Origin: Bacillus_BD sp963708895
Lineage (GTDB): Bacteria > Bacillota > Bacilli > Bacillales > Cytobacillaceae
NCBI GenBank assembly: GCA_963708895.1
Contig: CAVPUE010000002.1
Coordinates: 248,001-312,000, forward strand
DNA length: 64,000 nt
Direction: 5' to 3'
The translations under genes and the position numbers were made by a program. This document shows positions 8,127 through 17,954 of this stretch, one piece after another (position 1 is the first letter of the stretch; every line of letters begins with the position of its first letter). The notes beneath the pieces are model-generated. The model saw only the letters and a program-made list of their open reading frames with translations. It had not been told where the DNA came from and did no database searches.

Positions 8127-9146
8127 ATGATTTTTGATTTATGGAAACAAATTAAAAGAAAAGAGTTTTCTCCTATTTATTTATTATACGGAACTGAATC
8201 TTTTCTGATTAATGAAACCATGCAATTATTAACGGATCATGTTTTAACAGAAGAGGATATTGAATTTAATCTATCAAGTTTTGATTTAACAGAAACACCT
8301 ATAGAAATCGCTCTTGAAGATGCAGAAACAATCCCATTTTTGGGAGAAAAAAAGTTACTGTTTTTACATAATTCCTATTTTTTGACAGCAGAAAAGTCAA
8401 AAGAAAAAGTGGAACATAATCTAGCAAGGTTAGAGGCCTATTTGAAAGAACCGGCCCCTTATTCGATTGTTGTTTTAGTGGCCCCATATGAAAAATTAGA
8501 TGAGCGAAAAAAAGTGACAAAAGCATTAAAGAAAAATGCTGCTTTATTTGAAGCAAAGAAATTAACGGAAGCAGATTTGAAAAAATGGATCGTAACAAGA
8601 GCTGAATTTAATGGAGTTGTGATTGAACCAAAAGCGGTGGAATTAATCTTAACGCTAGTTGGAACGAACCTTTTTATGTTGACGAGTGAAATAGATAAAA
8701 TGGCTTTATATATAGGTCAAGCACATGTCATTGATGTGAAAACCGTTGAAAGTCTTGTAGCGAGATCGCTCGAACAGAATATCTTTACACTAGTAGATAA
8801 AATTGTAGAACGTAAAATTGAGGATGCACTGCGCATCTATTATGATCTGCTAACATTAAACGAAGAGCCGATTAAAATTTTAGCTGTGATCACAACGCAA
8901 ATTCGTCTAATCTATCAAGTGAAGGAATTGGCTAGAAGAGGATATGGACAAAAGCAAATTGCTGGTCACTTAAAGGTGCATCCATTTCGCGTAAAGTTAG
9001 CAGCAGGACAAGCACAAAAGTTTGCCGAAAAAGAGTTAATCAGTCTGATCAAACAATTAGCAGATGCCGATTATAAAATGAAAACGGGAGCTATGAATAA
9101 AGAGTTGTTAATTGAATTAATTCTATTAAAACTAAATCAAAAATAA
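8127..9146 (+). CDS. holA: DNA polymerase III subunit delta
   Basis: HolA (YqeN) is the delta subunit that opens the sliding clamp during loading. The 339-residue product has the expected length and the N-terminal signature PIYLLYGTESFLINE (about residues 17-31), followed by degenerate AAA+ domains and the alpha-helical C-terminal collar region (EPIKILAVITTQIRLIYQVKEL). GGAGCGAGG precedes ATG 8127. Downstream lie a repeat element and a terminator shared with the convergent rpsT. Confidence 0.94.
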   Translation: MIFDLWKQIKRKEFSPIYLLYGTESFLINETMQLLTDHVLTEEDIEFNLSSFDLTETPIEIALEDAETIPFLGEKKLLFLHNSYFLTAEKSKEKVEHNLARLEAYLKEPAPYSIVVLVAPYEKLDERKKVTKALKKNAALFEAKKLTEADLKKWIVTRAEFNGVVIEPKAVELILTLVGTNLFMLTSEIDKMALYIGQAHVIDVKTVESLVARSLEQNIFTLVDKIVERKIEDALRIYYDLLTLNEEPIKILAVITTQIRLIYQVKELARRGYGQKQIAGHLKVHPFRVKLAAGQAQKFAEKELISLIKQLADADYKMKTGAMNKELLIELILLKLNQK

Positions 9147-9148
9147 AA

Positions 9149-9325
9149 GGTTTGTTTCGTAAAGTTTGTTGTTAAAATCCAAAGGCCGATTTTAACGTGG
9201 AAATAGCTATTTTGTGCATTCATACTACATTTGCAGCTCTTTTCTCAAAAATAAAGACATATGTCAACATGAAAAAAGGTAATCAGCCTCTTTCGCCAAA
9301 AGTAAAAAAGTTTGAGAAAAGAGCC
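9149..9325 (+). mobile_element. MITE-like element, copy B
   Basis: A complete 177-bp copy: left end GGTTTGTTTCGTAAAGTTTG, hairpin 1, the 14-base arms GCTCTTTTCTCAAA and TTTGAGAAAAGAGC, right end AGAGCC. Flanks AAATAAAA (9141-9148) and ATATAAAA (9326-9333) match at 7 of 8, consistent with an 8-bp target duplication. It ends five bases before the holA/rpsT terminator stem. Confidence 0.88.
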
Positions 9326-9329
9326 ATAT

Positions 9330-9364
9330 AAAAAGACTGTCAAGCAAAGCTTGACAGTCTTTTT
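9330..9364. terminator. Bidirectional terminator holA/rpsT
   Basis: AAAAAGACTGTCAAG (9330-9344) and CTTGACAGTCTTTTT (9350-9364) are perfect 15-base inverted repeats with A- and T-tracts on both sides, between convergent genes. Confidence 0.9.
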
Positions 9365-9371
9365 ATATCTA

Positions 9372-9638
9372 TTATGCATTTAAAGAGTTCAATTTTTTCA
9401 TTAAACGAGCTTTTCTTCTAGAAGCTGTATTTTTATGGATAAGACCTTTTGCTGCAGCTTTGTCTAATTTACTAGCCGCTTCAGCATAAGTGCTTGTTGC
9501 TGCAGTAGCGTCGTTAAGAACAACTGCTGCTTCAACTTTTTTCACAGCTGTACGCATATCAGATTTGATCATTGTATTTTGTACATTTTTCTTTTCATTA
9601 ATTTTAACACGTTTAATGGCAGATTTAATATTTGGCAT
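9372..9638 (-). CDS. rpsT: Ribosomal protein bS20
   Basis: An 88-residue S20: MPNIKSAIKRVK at the start, basic helical body, KGLIHKNTASRRKARLMKKL near the end. The frame is open three codons further, but AGGAGGTGAACGCA places the ribosome site correctly for the ATG at 9638; a GTG upstream overlaps the Shine-Dalgarno. It assembles early into the 30S body. Transcribed alone on the minus strand from the promoter around 9722-9750. Confidence 0.97.
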   Translation of the reverse strand: MPNIKSAIKRVKINEKKNVQNTMIKSDMRTAVKKVEAAVVLNDATAATSTYAEAASKLDKAAAKGLIHKNTASRRKARLMKKLNSLNA

Positions 9639-9721
9639 TGCGTTCACCTCCTAATGTAAAAAGCATCGAGATTATATGAACTCGATTAAACATTCAATAA
9701 CTCATTGTAAGAACAAATGAT

Positions 9722-9750
9722 ATTTTATCAAAATGACGTGAAGATTGCAA
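9722..9750 (-). promoter_or_regulatory. Sigma-A promoter of rpsT
   Basis: On the minus strand TTGCAA (9750-9745), 17-base spacer, TAAAAT (9727-9722), about 85 bp before the rpsT start. Confidence 0.6.
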
Positions 9751-9794
9751 TACTATGATAAGAATTTAAATCGAACCCAATGATTTAATCCTTT

Positions 9795-9824
9795 TGAATG
9801 ATTTCCATATTTTGCGGAAAAGCT
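9795..9824 (+). promoter_or_regulatory. Candidate forespore (sigma-F/G type) promoter of gpr
   Basis: TGAATG at 9795-9800, a 15-base spacer, then GGAAAAGCT at 9816-9824, resembling the sigma-F -10 pattern GGnnAnAnT with one mismatch. gpr is forespore-expressed in B. subtilis. No good sigma-A promoter competes here. Confidence 0.45.
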
Positions 9825-9866
9825 AGACATTAACGATATTAAATTTACTAAAATTTGGAGGGGATT

Positions 9867-10997
9867 ATGTTGAAAAAGGAAATTGACTTAAGTCTTTATT
9901 CAGTTCGTACAGATTTAGCGATAGAAGCAAGAGAGATGGTTATACATGATCAAAATAACCAGCATGTAAGTGAAGAAGAAGACCTTTCCAAAATTGAAGG
10001 TGTCATCATCAAAGAAAGGGAAGTTGATGATATCAAAATTTCCTTTGTAGAAGTGACAAAGGAAGGGGAAAAGACAATTGGAAAAAAACAAGGGCAATAT
10101 TTAACCATTGAAGTGATCGGAATCAGACAAAGTGATACAGAGTTACAACACAAAGTGGAGAAAGTATTTGCTAGTGAGTTTGCGCAATTTATTAAACAGC
10201 ATGGAATCAAGGAAGATGCTTCCTGTTTAGTTGTTGGATTAGGAAATTGGAATGTGACTCCTGATGCTTTAGGGCCACAGGTTTGCGAAAACCTAATCGT
10301 CACTAGACATCTTTTTGAACTACAGCCTGGTAATGTTGAGGAAGGGTTTCGTCCTGTAAGTGCGTTGTCACCAGGAGTAATGGGTTTAACGGGAATAGAA
10401 ACGAGTGATATTATTTTTGGCGTGGTTGAAAAAACAAAGCCCGATTTTGTGATAGCCATTGATGCCTTGGCTTCCCGGTCGATTGAAAGGGTAAATGCCA
10501 CCATTCAAATATCTGATACGGGCATCCATCCTGGTTCAGGTGTTGGAAACAAACGAAAAGAGTTAAGTCAAGAAACGTTAGGAATTCCAGTATTTGCCAT
10601 TGGAGTACCGACCGTTGTAGATGCCGTCTCGATTACAAGTGATACGATTGATTTTATTTTAAAGCATTTTGGTAAAGAATTACGCGAAGGGAATAGACCG
10701 TCCCGGGCCTTAGCTCCAGCTGGAATGACATTTGGTAAACGGAAAAAACTGACCGAAGACGATTTACCGGAAGAACAACACCGTAAAACCTTCTTAGGGA
10801 TGGTAGGTACGTTAGAAGAAGATGAAAAACGAAAGTTAATTTATGAGGTACTATCACCACTTGGACATAATTTGATGGTTACGCCAAAAGAAGTTGATGT
10901 CTTTATAGAAGATATGGCCAATTTATTAGCGAATGGATTAAATGCAAGCTTACATCGCCAAGTGAATCAAGATAATGCAGGCTTTTATACAAGATAA
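9867..10997 (+). CDS. gpr: Germination protease GPR
   Basis: GPR degrades small acid-soluble spore proteins when spores germinate (peptidase family A25). The frame opens at 9855, but GGAGGGG before ATG 9867 gives 376 residues. The N-terminal propeptide (MLKKEIDLSLY) precedes SVRTDLAIEA, where the family zymogen is processed. Catalytic aspartates lie in WNVTPDALGP and FVIAIDALASRS. It is made as an inactive zymogen in the forespore. spoIIP follows 130 bp downstream as in B. subtilis. Confidence 0.96.
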   Translation: MLKKEIDLSLYSVRTDLAIEAREMVIHDQNNQHVSEEEDLSKIEGVIIKEREVDDIKISFVEVTKEGEKTIGKKQGQYLTIEVIGIRQSDTELQHKVEKVFASEFAQFIKQHGIKEDASCLVVGLGNWNVTPDALGPQVCENLIVTRHLFELQPGNVEEGFRPVSALSPGVMGLTGIETSDIIFGVVEKTKPDFVIAIDALASRSIERVNATIQISDTGIHPGSGVGNKRKELSQETLGIPVFAIGVPTVVDAVSITSDTIDFILKHFGKELREGNRPSRALAPAGMTFGKRKKLTEDDLPEEQHRKTFLGMVGTLEEDEKRKLIYEVLSPLGHNLMVTPKEVDVFIEDMANLLANGLNASLHRQVNQDNAGFYTR

Positions 10998-11126
10998 AAG
11001 AAACAAGTTATGAATATAGATTAATAAAAACTTAATAGAGTACCTTTGCGTTCTCCAAAATGACAGGTTCTATCTTCTCTAGCAAGTTCATATAAATTAG
11101 TAGACTAGAGCTTGTGAGGTGGAGAT

Positions 11127-12333
11127 ATGAAATCTGTTAAACCTAAATCCTTAATGGTGACGATTAAAGGAACTCATTTAATAAAGGGAATCATTGCGTT
11201 TGTTTGTTTTTTGATGTTGATTTTTTCAATAAGTGGTGTTTTGACTACTTTAAATCCAGAATACCGGCCAAGCTCTTCCTCTGTTAAATCAGCAACAACG
11301 AACATAACGGGAGACATGCTCTATCATTTGATAGGTCAAGAAAATCATTACTTTTTACAAGGACTACCAGATTCTTCACAAGCACCTGTTCTTACACAGT
11401 ATTTATTTAAACTATCAACCAATATTAATTTGGATGATCCGCGAAGTTTGCTTGGTAGAGAACTTCCAGCCTATTCATTATTTGATACGGAAATCGCCGT
11501 AGCAGGTGAAGGTACCAATTATACCAATATGCCAATAGAATCAGCTCCACCACTTGAAATATTGCAAGCAGAGAAGGAAGCTGCTTTACAAAATACAGAT
11601 GAAATTGAAGGAAATGGCGATGGTGGACCAAGCGAAAACCCCTTCTAATACAACAGGAGATAGGGATGTTGTTTATGTGTATTTTTCTCATAATCGCGAA
11701 TCATTTTTACCCTATTTACAAGGGGTAACGAATCCAAATCATGCCTATCATTCGCAGGTAAATGTAACCAATATTGGGGATAAGCTTAAAGAGGAATTGG
11801 AAAAAGGTGGTATTGGTACTGTTGTTGATAAAACAGATATTGAAGCCAAACTGAAAGAAAAGGGTTTATCGTTTGCAAGATCCTATCAAGAATCAAGAAC
11901 AGTTGTTGAAGCCGCTGTGACACAAAATCGCGATTTAACCTATTTAATTGATATCCATCGTGATTCTCGGAGAAAGAAAGATACAACAATAGAGATTAAC
12001 GGAAAAACGTACGCAAAGTTAGCATTTGTCATCGGTGGTGAACATGCTAACTATGAGAAAAACCTAGCTTTTGCGAATGAATTACAAAAAAGGTTTGATT
12101 CGTCTTATAAGGGGTTAAGTAGAGGTGTTTTTACCAAAAAGGGCTCAGGTACAAATGGAAAATTTAATCAGGATCTATCCGAAAAGGCGATACTTGTCGA
12201 ATTCGGTGGTGTCGATAATACGTTCGAGGAATTATACAACTCTGCTGAAATTTTGGCTGAGGTGATTAGTGACTATTACTGGCAAGCAGAGCGTGTTGAT
12301 CAGGCAGAAGAACAACCTGCAAATGAGTCCTAG
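11127..12333 (+). CDS. spoIIP: Stage II sporulation protein P (one frameshift)
   Basis: SpoIIP is a membrane-anchored amidase/endopeptidase that, with SpoIID and SpoIIM, degrades septal peptidoglycan during engulfment. An N-terminal membrane segment (about residues 20-40) is followed by an extracellular linker and the catalytic domain with VYFSHNRES and DIHRDS histidines and ILVEFGG. The frame breaks near 11634: AGCGAAAACCCC needs one base less (AGCAAAACCCC, giving SKTPSNTTGDRD). Corrected length is 401, exactly the B. subtilis size as I recall it. GAGGTGGAG precedes ATG 11127. Confidence 0.93.
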
Positions 12334-12349
12334 AAAGAGAGTGCGAGCT

Positions 12350-12706
12350 ATGAAGATGTTTATGTTAAAATCAATGTTCCTTGCATGTATCATGTTTGTT
12401 TCCGTTTTGTTTGGGATGCAGCAGGCGAATGACGGGATCATAAAAATGAAGGGGTATGGTCATGAACAATTTCAAGGAGCTCTTTCTATAAATGAAACCA
12501 GTGAAGGGGAAATAGAGGCTTCCATACTTGGAAATGATGTATCAAGCCATGATCTTGAGAAGAAAAAAGCGGAGCTAGAAGAAATGAAGGCTTATAATTT
12601 TTTCTCATCCATTGGTAAAGCGTTAGCGGGGTTCATTACAAATCTAACAGAAACAATCATCCAATTCATAGCTGGTTTTATCACGAATCTAGGGAATCCT
12701 TCATAG
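12350..12706 (+). CDS. yqxA: DUF3679 membrane protein YqxA
   Basis: A 118-residue protein from ATG 12350, just after spoIIP. It has one N-terminal membrane segment (MLKSMFLACIMFVSVLFGMQ), the family phrase GMQQANDGIIKMKG, a charged middle, and a second hydrophobic stretch at the C-terminus. Its position between spoIIP and lepA matches YqxA of B. subtilis. Function is unknown; cotranscription with gpr-spoIIP suggests a sporulation context. Confidence 0.85.
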   Translation: MKMFMLKSMFLACIMFVSVLFGMQQANDGIIKMKGYGHEQFQGALSINETSEGEIEASILGNDVSSHDLEKKKAELEEMKAYNFFSSIGKALAGFITNLTETIIQFIAGFITNLGNPS

Positions 12707-12722
12707 ATCTATAACTTTAAAG

Positions 12723-12756
12723 CAGTCAAAAAGATTAAGAGGAACTTTTTGACTGT
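12723..12756 (+). terminator. Hairpin after yqxA
   Basis: CAGTCAAAAAG (12723-12733) and CTTTTTGACTG (12745-12755) are perfect 11-base inverted repeats. The downstream tail (TATATCTTG) is not a good T-run, but the location between yqxA and the lepA promoter fits termination. Confidence 0.55.
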
Positions 12757-12792
12757 ATATCTTGTGCTTGTCTTCAATGCTGTACAAGGCTC

Positions 12793-12822
12793 TTGCGCTT
12801 TCCTTAATCCTACTGATATAAT
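12793..12822 (+). promoter_or_regulatory. Sigma-A promoter of lepA
   Basis: TTGCGC (12793-12798), 18-base spacer and a perfect TATAAT (12817-12822), about 47 bp before the lepA start. Confidence 0.6.
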
Positions 12823-12868
12823 CAAAAAATAGTGTATTTGTGGATACTAGTAGGAGTGGACTAATAAA

Positions 12869-14705
12869 ATGAATAAAGAAGATAGACTGAAAAGACAAGA
12901 AAAGATTCGCAACTTTTCCATTATCGCACATATTGATCATGGAAAATCTACTTTGGCAGACCGGATTTTAGAACAAACGAATACGTTAACCAAACGTGAA
13001 ATGAAAAATCAGCTTCTTGATTCGATGGATTTAGAAAGAGAAAGAGGCATAACGATTAAATTAAATGCAATCCAACTAAGGTATAAAGCCAGGGACGGAG
13101 AAATTTATACGTTTCATTTAATTGATACACCTGGACACGTGGATTTTACGTATGAAGTTTCTCGTAGCCTTGCTGCTTGTGAAGGTGCGATTCTAGTGGT
13201 TGATGCTGCACAAGGAATAGAAGCGCAAACACTAGCAAATGTATATTTAGCGCTAGATAATGATTTAGAAATTGTTCCCGTTATTAATAAGATTGATTTA
13301 CCAAGCGCAGATCCAGAACGGGTAAGACAGGAAGTTGAAGATATTATTGGTCTAGATGCTTCAGATGCCGTACTCGCATCTGCAAAAGCGGGCATTGGCA
13401 TAGAAGATATTTTGGAACAAATCGTAGAAAAGGTACCTGCGCCTACTGGGGATCCGGAGGCACCATTAAAGGCACTAATCTTTGATTCCTATTATGATGC
13501 TTACCGTGGTGTGGTTGTTTCAATTCGGGTTATAGACGGTACGGTTAAAGCTGGCGATAAGATCAGAATGATGGCAACAGGGAAAGAATTTGAAGTGACA
13601 GAGGTTGGCGTGTCAACTCCAAAACATACGGCTGTTGATGAATTAACAGTAGGTGATGTTGGATTTTTATCTGCAGCGATTAAACATGTTGGCGATACAC
13701 AAGTCGGGGATACGGTTACAAATGCCAAAAATGGGGCTACCGAACCACTTCCTGGATATCGCAAATTAAACCCTATGGTCTTTTGTGGGTTATATCCAAT
13801 CGATAACACGAAATATAATGATTTGCGTGAAGCATTAGAAAAGCTTGAATTGAATGATTCATCCCTTCAGTTTGAACCAGAAACATCACAGGCCTTGGGC
13901 TTTGGTTTTCGCTGTGGATTTTTAGGTCTCCTGCATATGGAGATTATTCAAGAACGAATTGAACGTGAATTTAATATTGATTTAATCACGACTGCCCCTA
14001 GTGTTATTTACGAGGTGAAGCATGACAGATGGTTCATCTTTAAAAGTTGATAATCCATCCGATATGCCTGATCCGCAAAAAATTGAGGATGTCGAAGAGC
14101 CTTATGTTAAAGCAACGATGATGTCACCAAATGATTATGTAGGAGCGATTATGGAGCTTTGCCAACATAAGCGTGGGAATTTTATTGACATGCAATATTT
14201 AGATGAAACAAGAGTGAGTATTGTTTATGAAATGCCACTTTCTGAAATTGTTTATGATTTCTTTGATCAATTAAAGTCAAATACAAAAGGGTATGCTTCA
14301 TTTGATTACGAACTCATTGGTTACAAACCGTCTAAGCTTGTGAAAATGGATATTCTTCTAAATGCCGAGAAGGTCGACGCGTTAAGTTTTATTGTCCATA
14401 GAGACTTTGCTTATGAACGAGGAAAAGTGATTGTTGAAAAGCTTAAAGAAATCATTCCACGTCAACAGTTTGAAGTCCCAATCCAAGCGGCAATTGGTCA
14501 AAAAATTGTGGCTCGTTCTACAATTAAAGCGATCCGTAAAAATGTTTTAGCCAAATGTTATGGTGGGGATATTTCGCGTAAAAGAAAGCTATTAGAAAAA
14601 CAAAAAGAAGGTAAAAAACGGATGAAGCAAGTTGGTTCTGTCGAGATTCCTCAAGAGGCATTTATGGCCGTATTAAAAATGGATGACAACCAAACTAAAA
14701 AATAA
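12869..14705 (+). CDS. lepA: Elongation factor 4 LepA (one frameshift)
   Basis: LepA is a ribosome-dependent GTPase related to EF-G. GTP-binding motifs AHIDHGKST, DTPGHVDF and NKIDLP are all present in the first 150 residues, followed by domains II, III and V and the LepA-specific C-terminal domain (IGQKIVARSTIKAIRKNVLAK seen in two parts). The frame breaks at about 14024: CATGACAGATGG should be CATACAGATGG (H-T-D-G). The corrected protein is 611 residues, the family length. AGGAG lies 12 bases before ATG 12869, a rather long spacing. Confidence 0.95.
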
Positions 14706-14717
14706 TAATCAAAGGGG

Positions 14718-14765
14718 AAAGAGGTTAGTTGCACTTCAATTTGAAGCGGAATAACCTCTTTTTCT
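14718..14765 (+). terminator. Intrinsic terminator of lepA
   Basis: AAAGAGGTTA (14718-14727) pairs with TAACCTCTTT (14752-14761), with an inner CTTCAATTTGAAG hairpin and a T-rich tail. A repeat element begins ten bases later. Confidence 0.8.
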
Positions 14766-14774
14766 TATCAGGAA

Positions 14775-14954
14775 GCTGTTACTGTAAAGTTTGTTGTTAA
14801 AATCCAAAGGCCGATTTTAACGTAGAAAAAGCTATTTTGTGCATTTATATTAAATTTGCAGCTCTTTTCTCAAAAATTAAAACCTATGTGAACATGAGAA
14901 CAAGGACAATCAGCTTCTTGCTCATCAAAAGCAACAAAGTTTGAGAAAAGAGTT
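14775..14954 (+). mobile_element. MITE-like element, copy C, with target duplication
   Basis: A 180-bp copy between the lepA terminator and hemW. The 8-bp ATCAGGAA occurs at 14767-14774 and 14955-14962; the exact identity extends to 11 bp (TTATCAGGAAG). Removing the element would rejoin the lepA terminator tail directly to the hemW ribosome site. Both 14-base hairpin arms are present; the terminal CC has become TT. Confidence 0.9.
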
Positions 14955-14976
14955 ATCAGGAAGAGGAGTAAAAAAG

Positions 14977-16114
14977 ATGATTCATGCCGCCTATATTCAT
15001 ATTCCTTTTTGTGAACACATCTGTCACTATTGTGATTTTAATAAGGTGTTTTTAAAGGGTCAACCAGTTGATGAGTATCTAGATGCCCTTGAAATTGAAA
15101 TGAAGCAAGTACTAGCGAAAACTCCAACAAATTCACTACAATCGATATTTGTTGGCGGAGGTACTCCAACAGCTTTGAATGAAAAGCAGTTAGAAAAACT
15201 TTGTACAATTATTGGGCAAAACTTATCCTATACAACAAATACAGAATATACATTTGAAGCGAATCCAGGTGATTTATCAGAGGAAAAGTTGAAAGTTCTG
15301 TATGATTCAGGTGTAAACCGACTAAGCTTTGGTGTTCAATCATTTGACGAGGAACTATTAAAGAAAATTGGTCGAACACACAGACCTAAAGATGTTTTTC
15401 GTTCCATTGAAACGTGCTCAGAAAATTGGTTTTCAAAATATTAGTATTGACCTGATGTATAGCTTACCAGGTCAAACGATTCAACAATTAAAACAAACCT
15501 TGGACATGTCATTCACTTTGGGAACAACCCATTTTTCAGCCTATTCCCTTATTATCGAGCCAAAGACGATTTTTTATCAGTTAATGAACAAAGGGAAGTT
15601 ACCTATACCTGATGAAGATGAAGAAGCTGATATGTATGATTTGTTGATGGAAGAAATGGAAAAACATGGATATCACCAGTATGAAATAAGTAATTTTGCT
15701 AAAGAGGGATACGAAAGTCATCATAATCTAACCTATTGGAATAATGAATATTATTATGGATTTGGAGCTGGTGCTCATGGGTATGTGAATGGAATTCGCA
15801 GTTCTAATTATGGACCCATCAAAAAGTATATGACCCCTTTACTTAATGGAGAATTACCAATCATGGAAACGCATAAGTTAACTGAAAAAGAAAAATGGGA
15901 AGAAGAAATGTTTCTTGGTTTACGGAAAGTAAAAGGTGTTTCCATCCAACACTTTATCAATAAGTTTGGGAGTAATCCGCTGGAGATCTTTTATGGGAAA
16001 ATTGAACAGCTCAAAGAACAGGAACTCATCAAAATAGAAAATAACCATATTTCTTTAACACGCCAAGGCCGATTTTTAGGAAACGAAGTATTTGAAGCAT
16101 TTTTATTGGATTAA
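14977..16114 (+). CDS. hemW: Radical SAM heme chaperone HemW (one frameshift)
   Basis: The protein starts MIHAAYIHIPFCEHICHYCDF, with the radical SAM CxxxCxxC motif; the residues after the cysteines and the 378-residue corrected length fit HemW (heme-trafficking) rather than true coproporphyrinogen dehydrogenase HemN, which is longer. It is often annotated hemN in Bacillus. GGAAGAGGAG precedes ATG 14977. The frame breaks at about 15414 (ACGTGCTCAG needs one base less, giving ETAQKIGFQNISID). It precedes the hrcA promoter. Confidence 0.9.
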
Positions 16115-16126
16115 CAGTTTTAATTA

Positions 16127-16156
16127 TTGACATCTGACCATAATATTTGATATTTT
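16127..16156 (+). promoter_or_regulatory. Sigma-A promoter of the dnaK operon
   Basis: TTGACA (16127-16132), 18-base spacer, TATTTT (16151-16156), directly followed by the CIRCE operator. Confidence 0.75.
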
Positions 16157-16166
16157 AATAGTAGAT

Positions 16167-16193
16167 TTAGCACTCGCTGACCTGGAGTGCTAA
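16167..16193 (+). promoter_or_regulatory. CIRCE operator
   Basis: TTAGCACTC (16167-16175), nine-base spacer, GAGTGCTAA (16185-16193): a perfect match to the CIRCE consensus, the binding site of the HrcA repressor. It lies between the promoter and the hrcA start, so the operon is autoregulated and heat-inducible. Confidence 0.98.
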
Positions 16194-16207
16194 CAGAGGT
16201 GATGAAA

Positions 16208-17239
16208 ATGTTAACGGATCGTCAATTGCTTATTTTACAGGTGATTGTTGATGATTTTATTCAATTCGCCCAACCGGTAGGCTCTAGAAGTTTGGCAAAA
16301 AAGCCTGAAATATCACTAAGTTCAGCCACAATTCGTAATGAAATGGCGGATTTAGAGGAACTAGGGTTTATTGAAAAAACACATACATCATCAGGTAGAA
16401 TTCCGTCTGAAAAAGGTTATCGATACTATGTTGATCATTTATTATCCCCGCAGAAGTTAGGTAAACAGGATATCCATACGATTAAATCTATTTTTGCGGA
16501 ACGAATATATGAATTAGAAAAGATTGTCCAGAAGTCTGCAAGGATTTTATCAGAATTAACCAATTACACAACGATTGTACTTGGCCCTGATGTAAAAGAA
16601 AATAAGCTACGGAAGATTCAAATTGTGCCCTTGAATAAGGAGGCAGCTGTAGCGATAATCATTACAGATACGGGTCATGTAGAAAATAAAGTGGTTCAAT
16701 TGCCTAAGTCAGTGAATATAAGTGATATTGAAAAATTGGTAAATATTTTGAATGAGCGATTGTCAGGAGTTCCATTAGAACAGTTAAATGACAAATTATT
16801 TAAAGAAGTGATTGTTCTTCTGAGAAAACATATTCAAAATTATGATATTCTATTAACATCGATTGCAGATACATTAAAAGTAACGCATAGTGATAAATTA
16901 TTTTTTGGCGGAAAGACGAATATGTTAAGTCAACCTGAATTTCATGATATAGACAAAGTTCGTGGTTTACTTGACTTAATTGAACAAGAGGATGGTTTTT
17001 ATGAAATCATTCGTAATAATCCAAGTGGAATCCATATAAAAATTGGTCGAGAAAATGATATTTCAGCCATGGTAGATTGTAGCTTTATTACGGCTTCTTA
17101 TTCGATTGGAGAAGAACAACTAGGATCGATTGCTGTACTTGGACCAACCAGAATGGAATATTCTCGTGTGATTAGTTTAATGAAATTTATGGCAAGTGAT
17201 TTATCAAAGGTCTTAACAAATTTGTATCAAATAAAGTAG
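16208..17239 (+). CDS. hrcA: Heat-inducible transcription repressor HrcA
   Basis: HrcA represses class I heat-shock genes by binding CIRCE and needs GroEL for activity. From ATG 16208 (GAGGTG upstream) the protein is 343 residues. The N-terminal winged helix shows MLTDRQLLILQ, QPVGSRSLAKK and SSATIRNEMADLEELGFI; the GAF-like and dimerisation domains follow. An in-frame GTG at 16187 lies inside CIRCE and is not used. It is first gene of hrcA-grpE-dnaK-dnaJ-prmA-rsmE-mtaB. Confidence 0.97.
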   Translation: MLTDRQLLILQVIVDDFIQFAQPVGSRSLAKKPEISLSSATIRNEMADLEELGFIEKTHTSSGRIPSEKGYRYYVDHLLSPQKLGKQDIHTIKSIFAERIYELEKIVQKSARILSELTNYTTIVLGPDVKENKLRKIQIVPLNKEAAVAIIITDTGHVENKVVQLPKSVNISDIEKLVNILNERLSGVPLEQLNDKLFKEVIVLLRKHIQNYDILLTSIADTLKVTHSDKLFFGGKTNMLSQPEFHDIDKVRGLLDLIEQEDGFYEIIRNNPSGIHIKIGRENDISAMVDCSFITASYSIGEEQLGSIAVLGPTRMEYSRVISLMKFMASDLSKVLTNLYQIK

Positions 17240-17255
17240 ACGTGGAGATATTGTT

Positions 17256-17283
17256 AAGGGTGGGATATGCCTTTCCACCCCTT
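17256..17283 (+). other. Intercistronic hairpin hrcA-grpE
   Basis: AAGGGTGG (17256-17263) pairs with CCACCCCTT (17275-17283) with one bulge. B. subtilis dnaK-operon mRNA is known to be processed between hrcA and grpE, and this hairpin is in the matching place. Confidence 0.55.
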
Positions 17284-17347
17284 TCCATGTGTATTTATAC
17301 TTTATTATTATTAAAATAGCTAACACAATTTTAAGGAGGTGACGATA

Positions 17348-17926
17348 ATGACTGAAAAAGATCTTAATAATGAAACAGTAGAAGAAAATGGTGCTACTGA
17401 AGAAGTTTTTGTTGAAGATGTAAAAAATGATGAAGAAAATAACGAACTAAATCAAGAAAATGAAATACAATTATTAGTAAAAGAAAATGAAGAATTAAAG
17501 GCAAAGATTGAAGAAGCAGAAAATCGAATTCTTCGCTTGCAAGCTGATTATGAAAATTCTCGTCGCCGTGCAAAACTAGACCTAGCAGCGACTGAAAAAT
17601 ATAAATCACAAAGTTTAATAACTGGTTTATTACCAGCTATTGATAACTTTGAAAGAGCCCTTCAAATAGAGGCGGACAATGAACAGACGAAGTCAGTATT
17701 ACAAGGTGTAGAAATGGTTTATCGAAGCTTGCTTGACGCCCTAAAAGCAGAGGGAGCAGAGCAAATTGAGGCTGTTGGTAAAGAGTTTGATCCAAATTTA
17801 CATCAAGCGATTATGCAAGTAGAAGATGCAAACTTTGACTCAAACATTGTTGTGGAAGAATTACAAAAAGGCTATATTTTAAAGGATAGAGTTATTCGCC
17901 CATCAATGGTAAAGGTGAATCAATAA
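17348..17926 (+). CDS. grpE: Nucleotide exchange factor GrpE
   Basis: GrpE drives ADP release from DnaK. An excellent AAGGAGGTG site (17333-17341) selects ATG 17348, giving 192 residues. The first 60 residues are acidic and disordered, followed by a long coiled coil (NENEELKAKIEEAENRILRLQADYENSRRRAK) and the beta domain ending GYILKDRVIRPSMVKV, the family signature. Spacing to dnaK is 28 bp. Confidence 0.96.
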   Translation: MTEKDLNNETVEENGATEEVFVEDVKNDEENNELNQENEIQLLVKENEELKAKIEEAENRILRLQADYENSRRRAKLDLAATEKYKSQSLITGLLPAIDNFERALQIEADNEQTKSVLQGVEMVYRSLLDALKAEGAEQIEAVGKEFDPNLHQAIMQVEDANFDSNIVVEELQKGYILKDRVIRPSMVKVNQ

Positions 17927-17954
17927 TTACATATGAATTATGGAGGGAAGAAAA

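Noticed and set aside
14718..14962. A gene or ORF inside the repeat elements
   Set aside because: All copies have stops in every frame, differ by indels not multiples of three, and keep hairpins rather than codons.
14977..16114. HemN (oxygen-independent coproporphyrinogen III dehydrogenase) for the radical SAM gene
   Set aside because: Length near 378 and the sequence after the CxxxCxxC cluster fit HemW; true HemN is about 450 residues.
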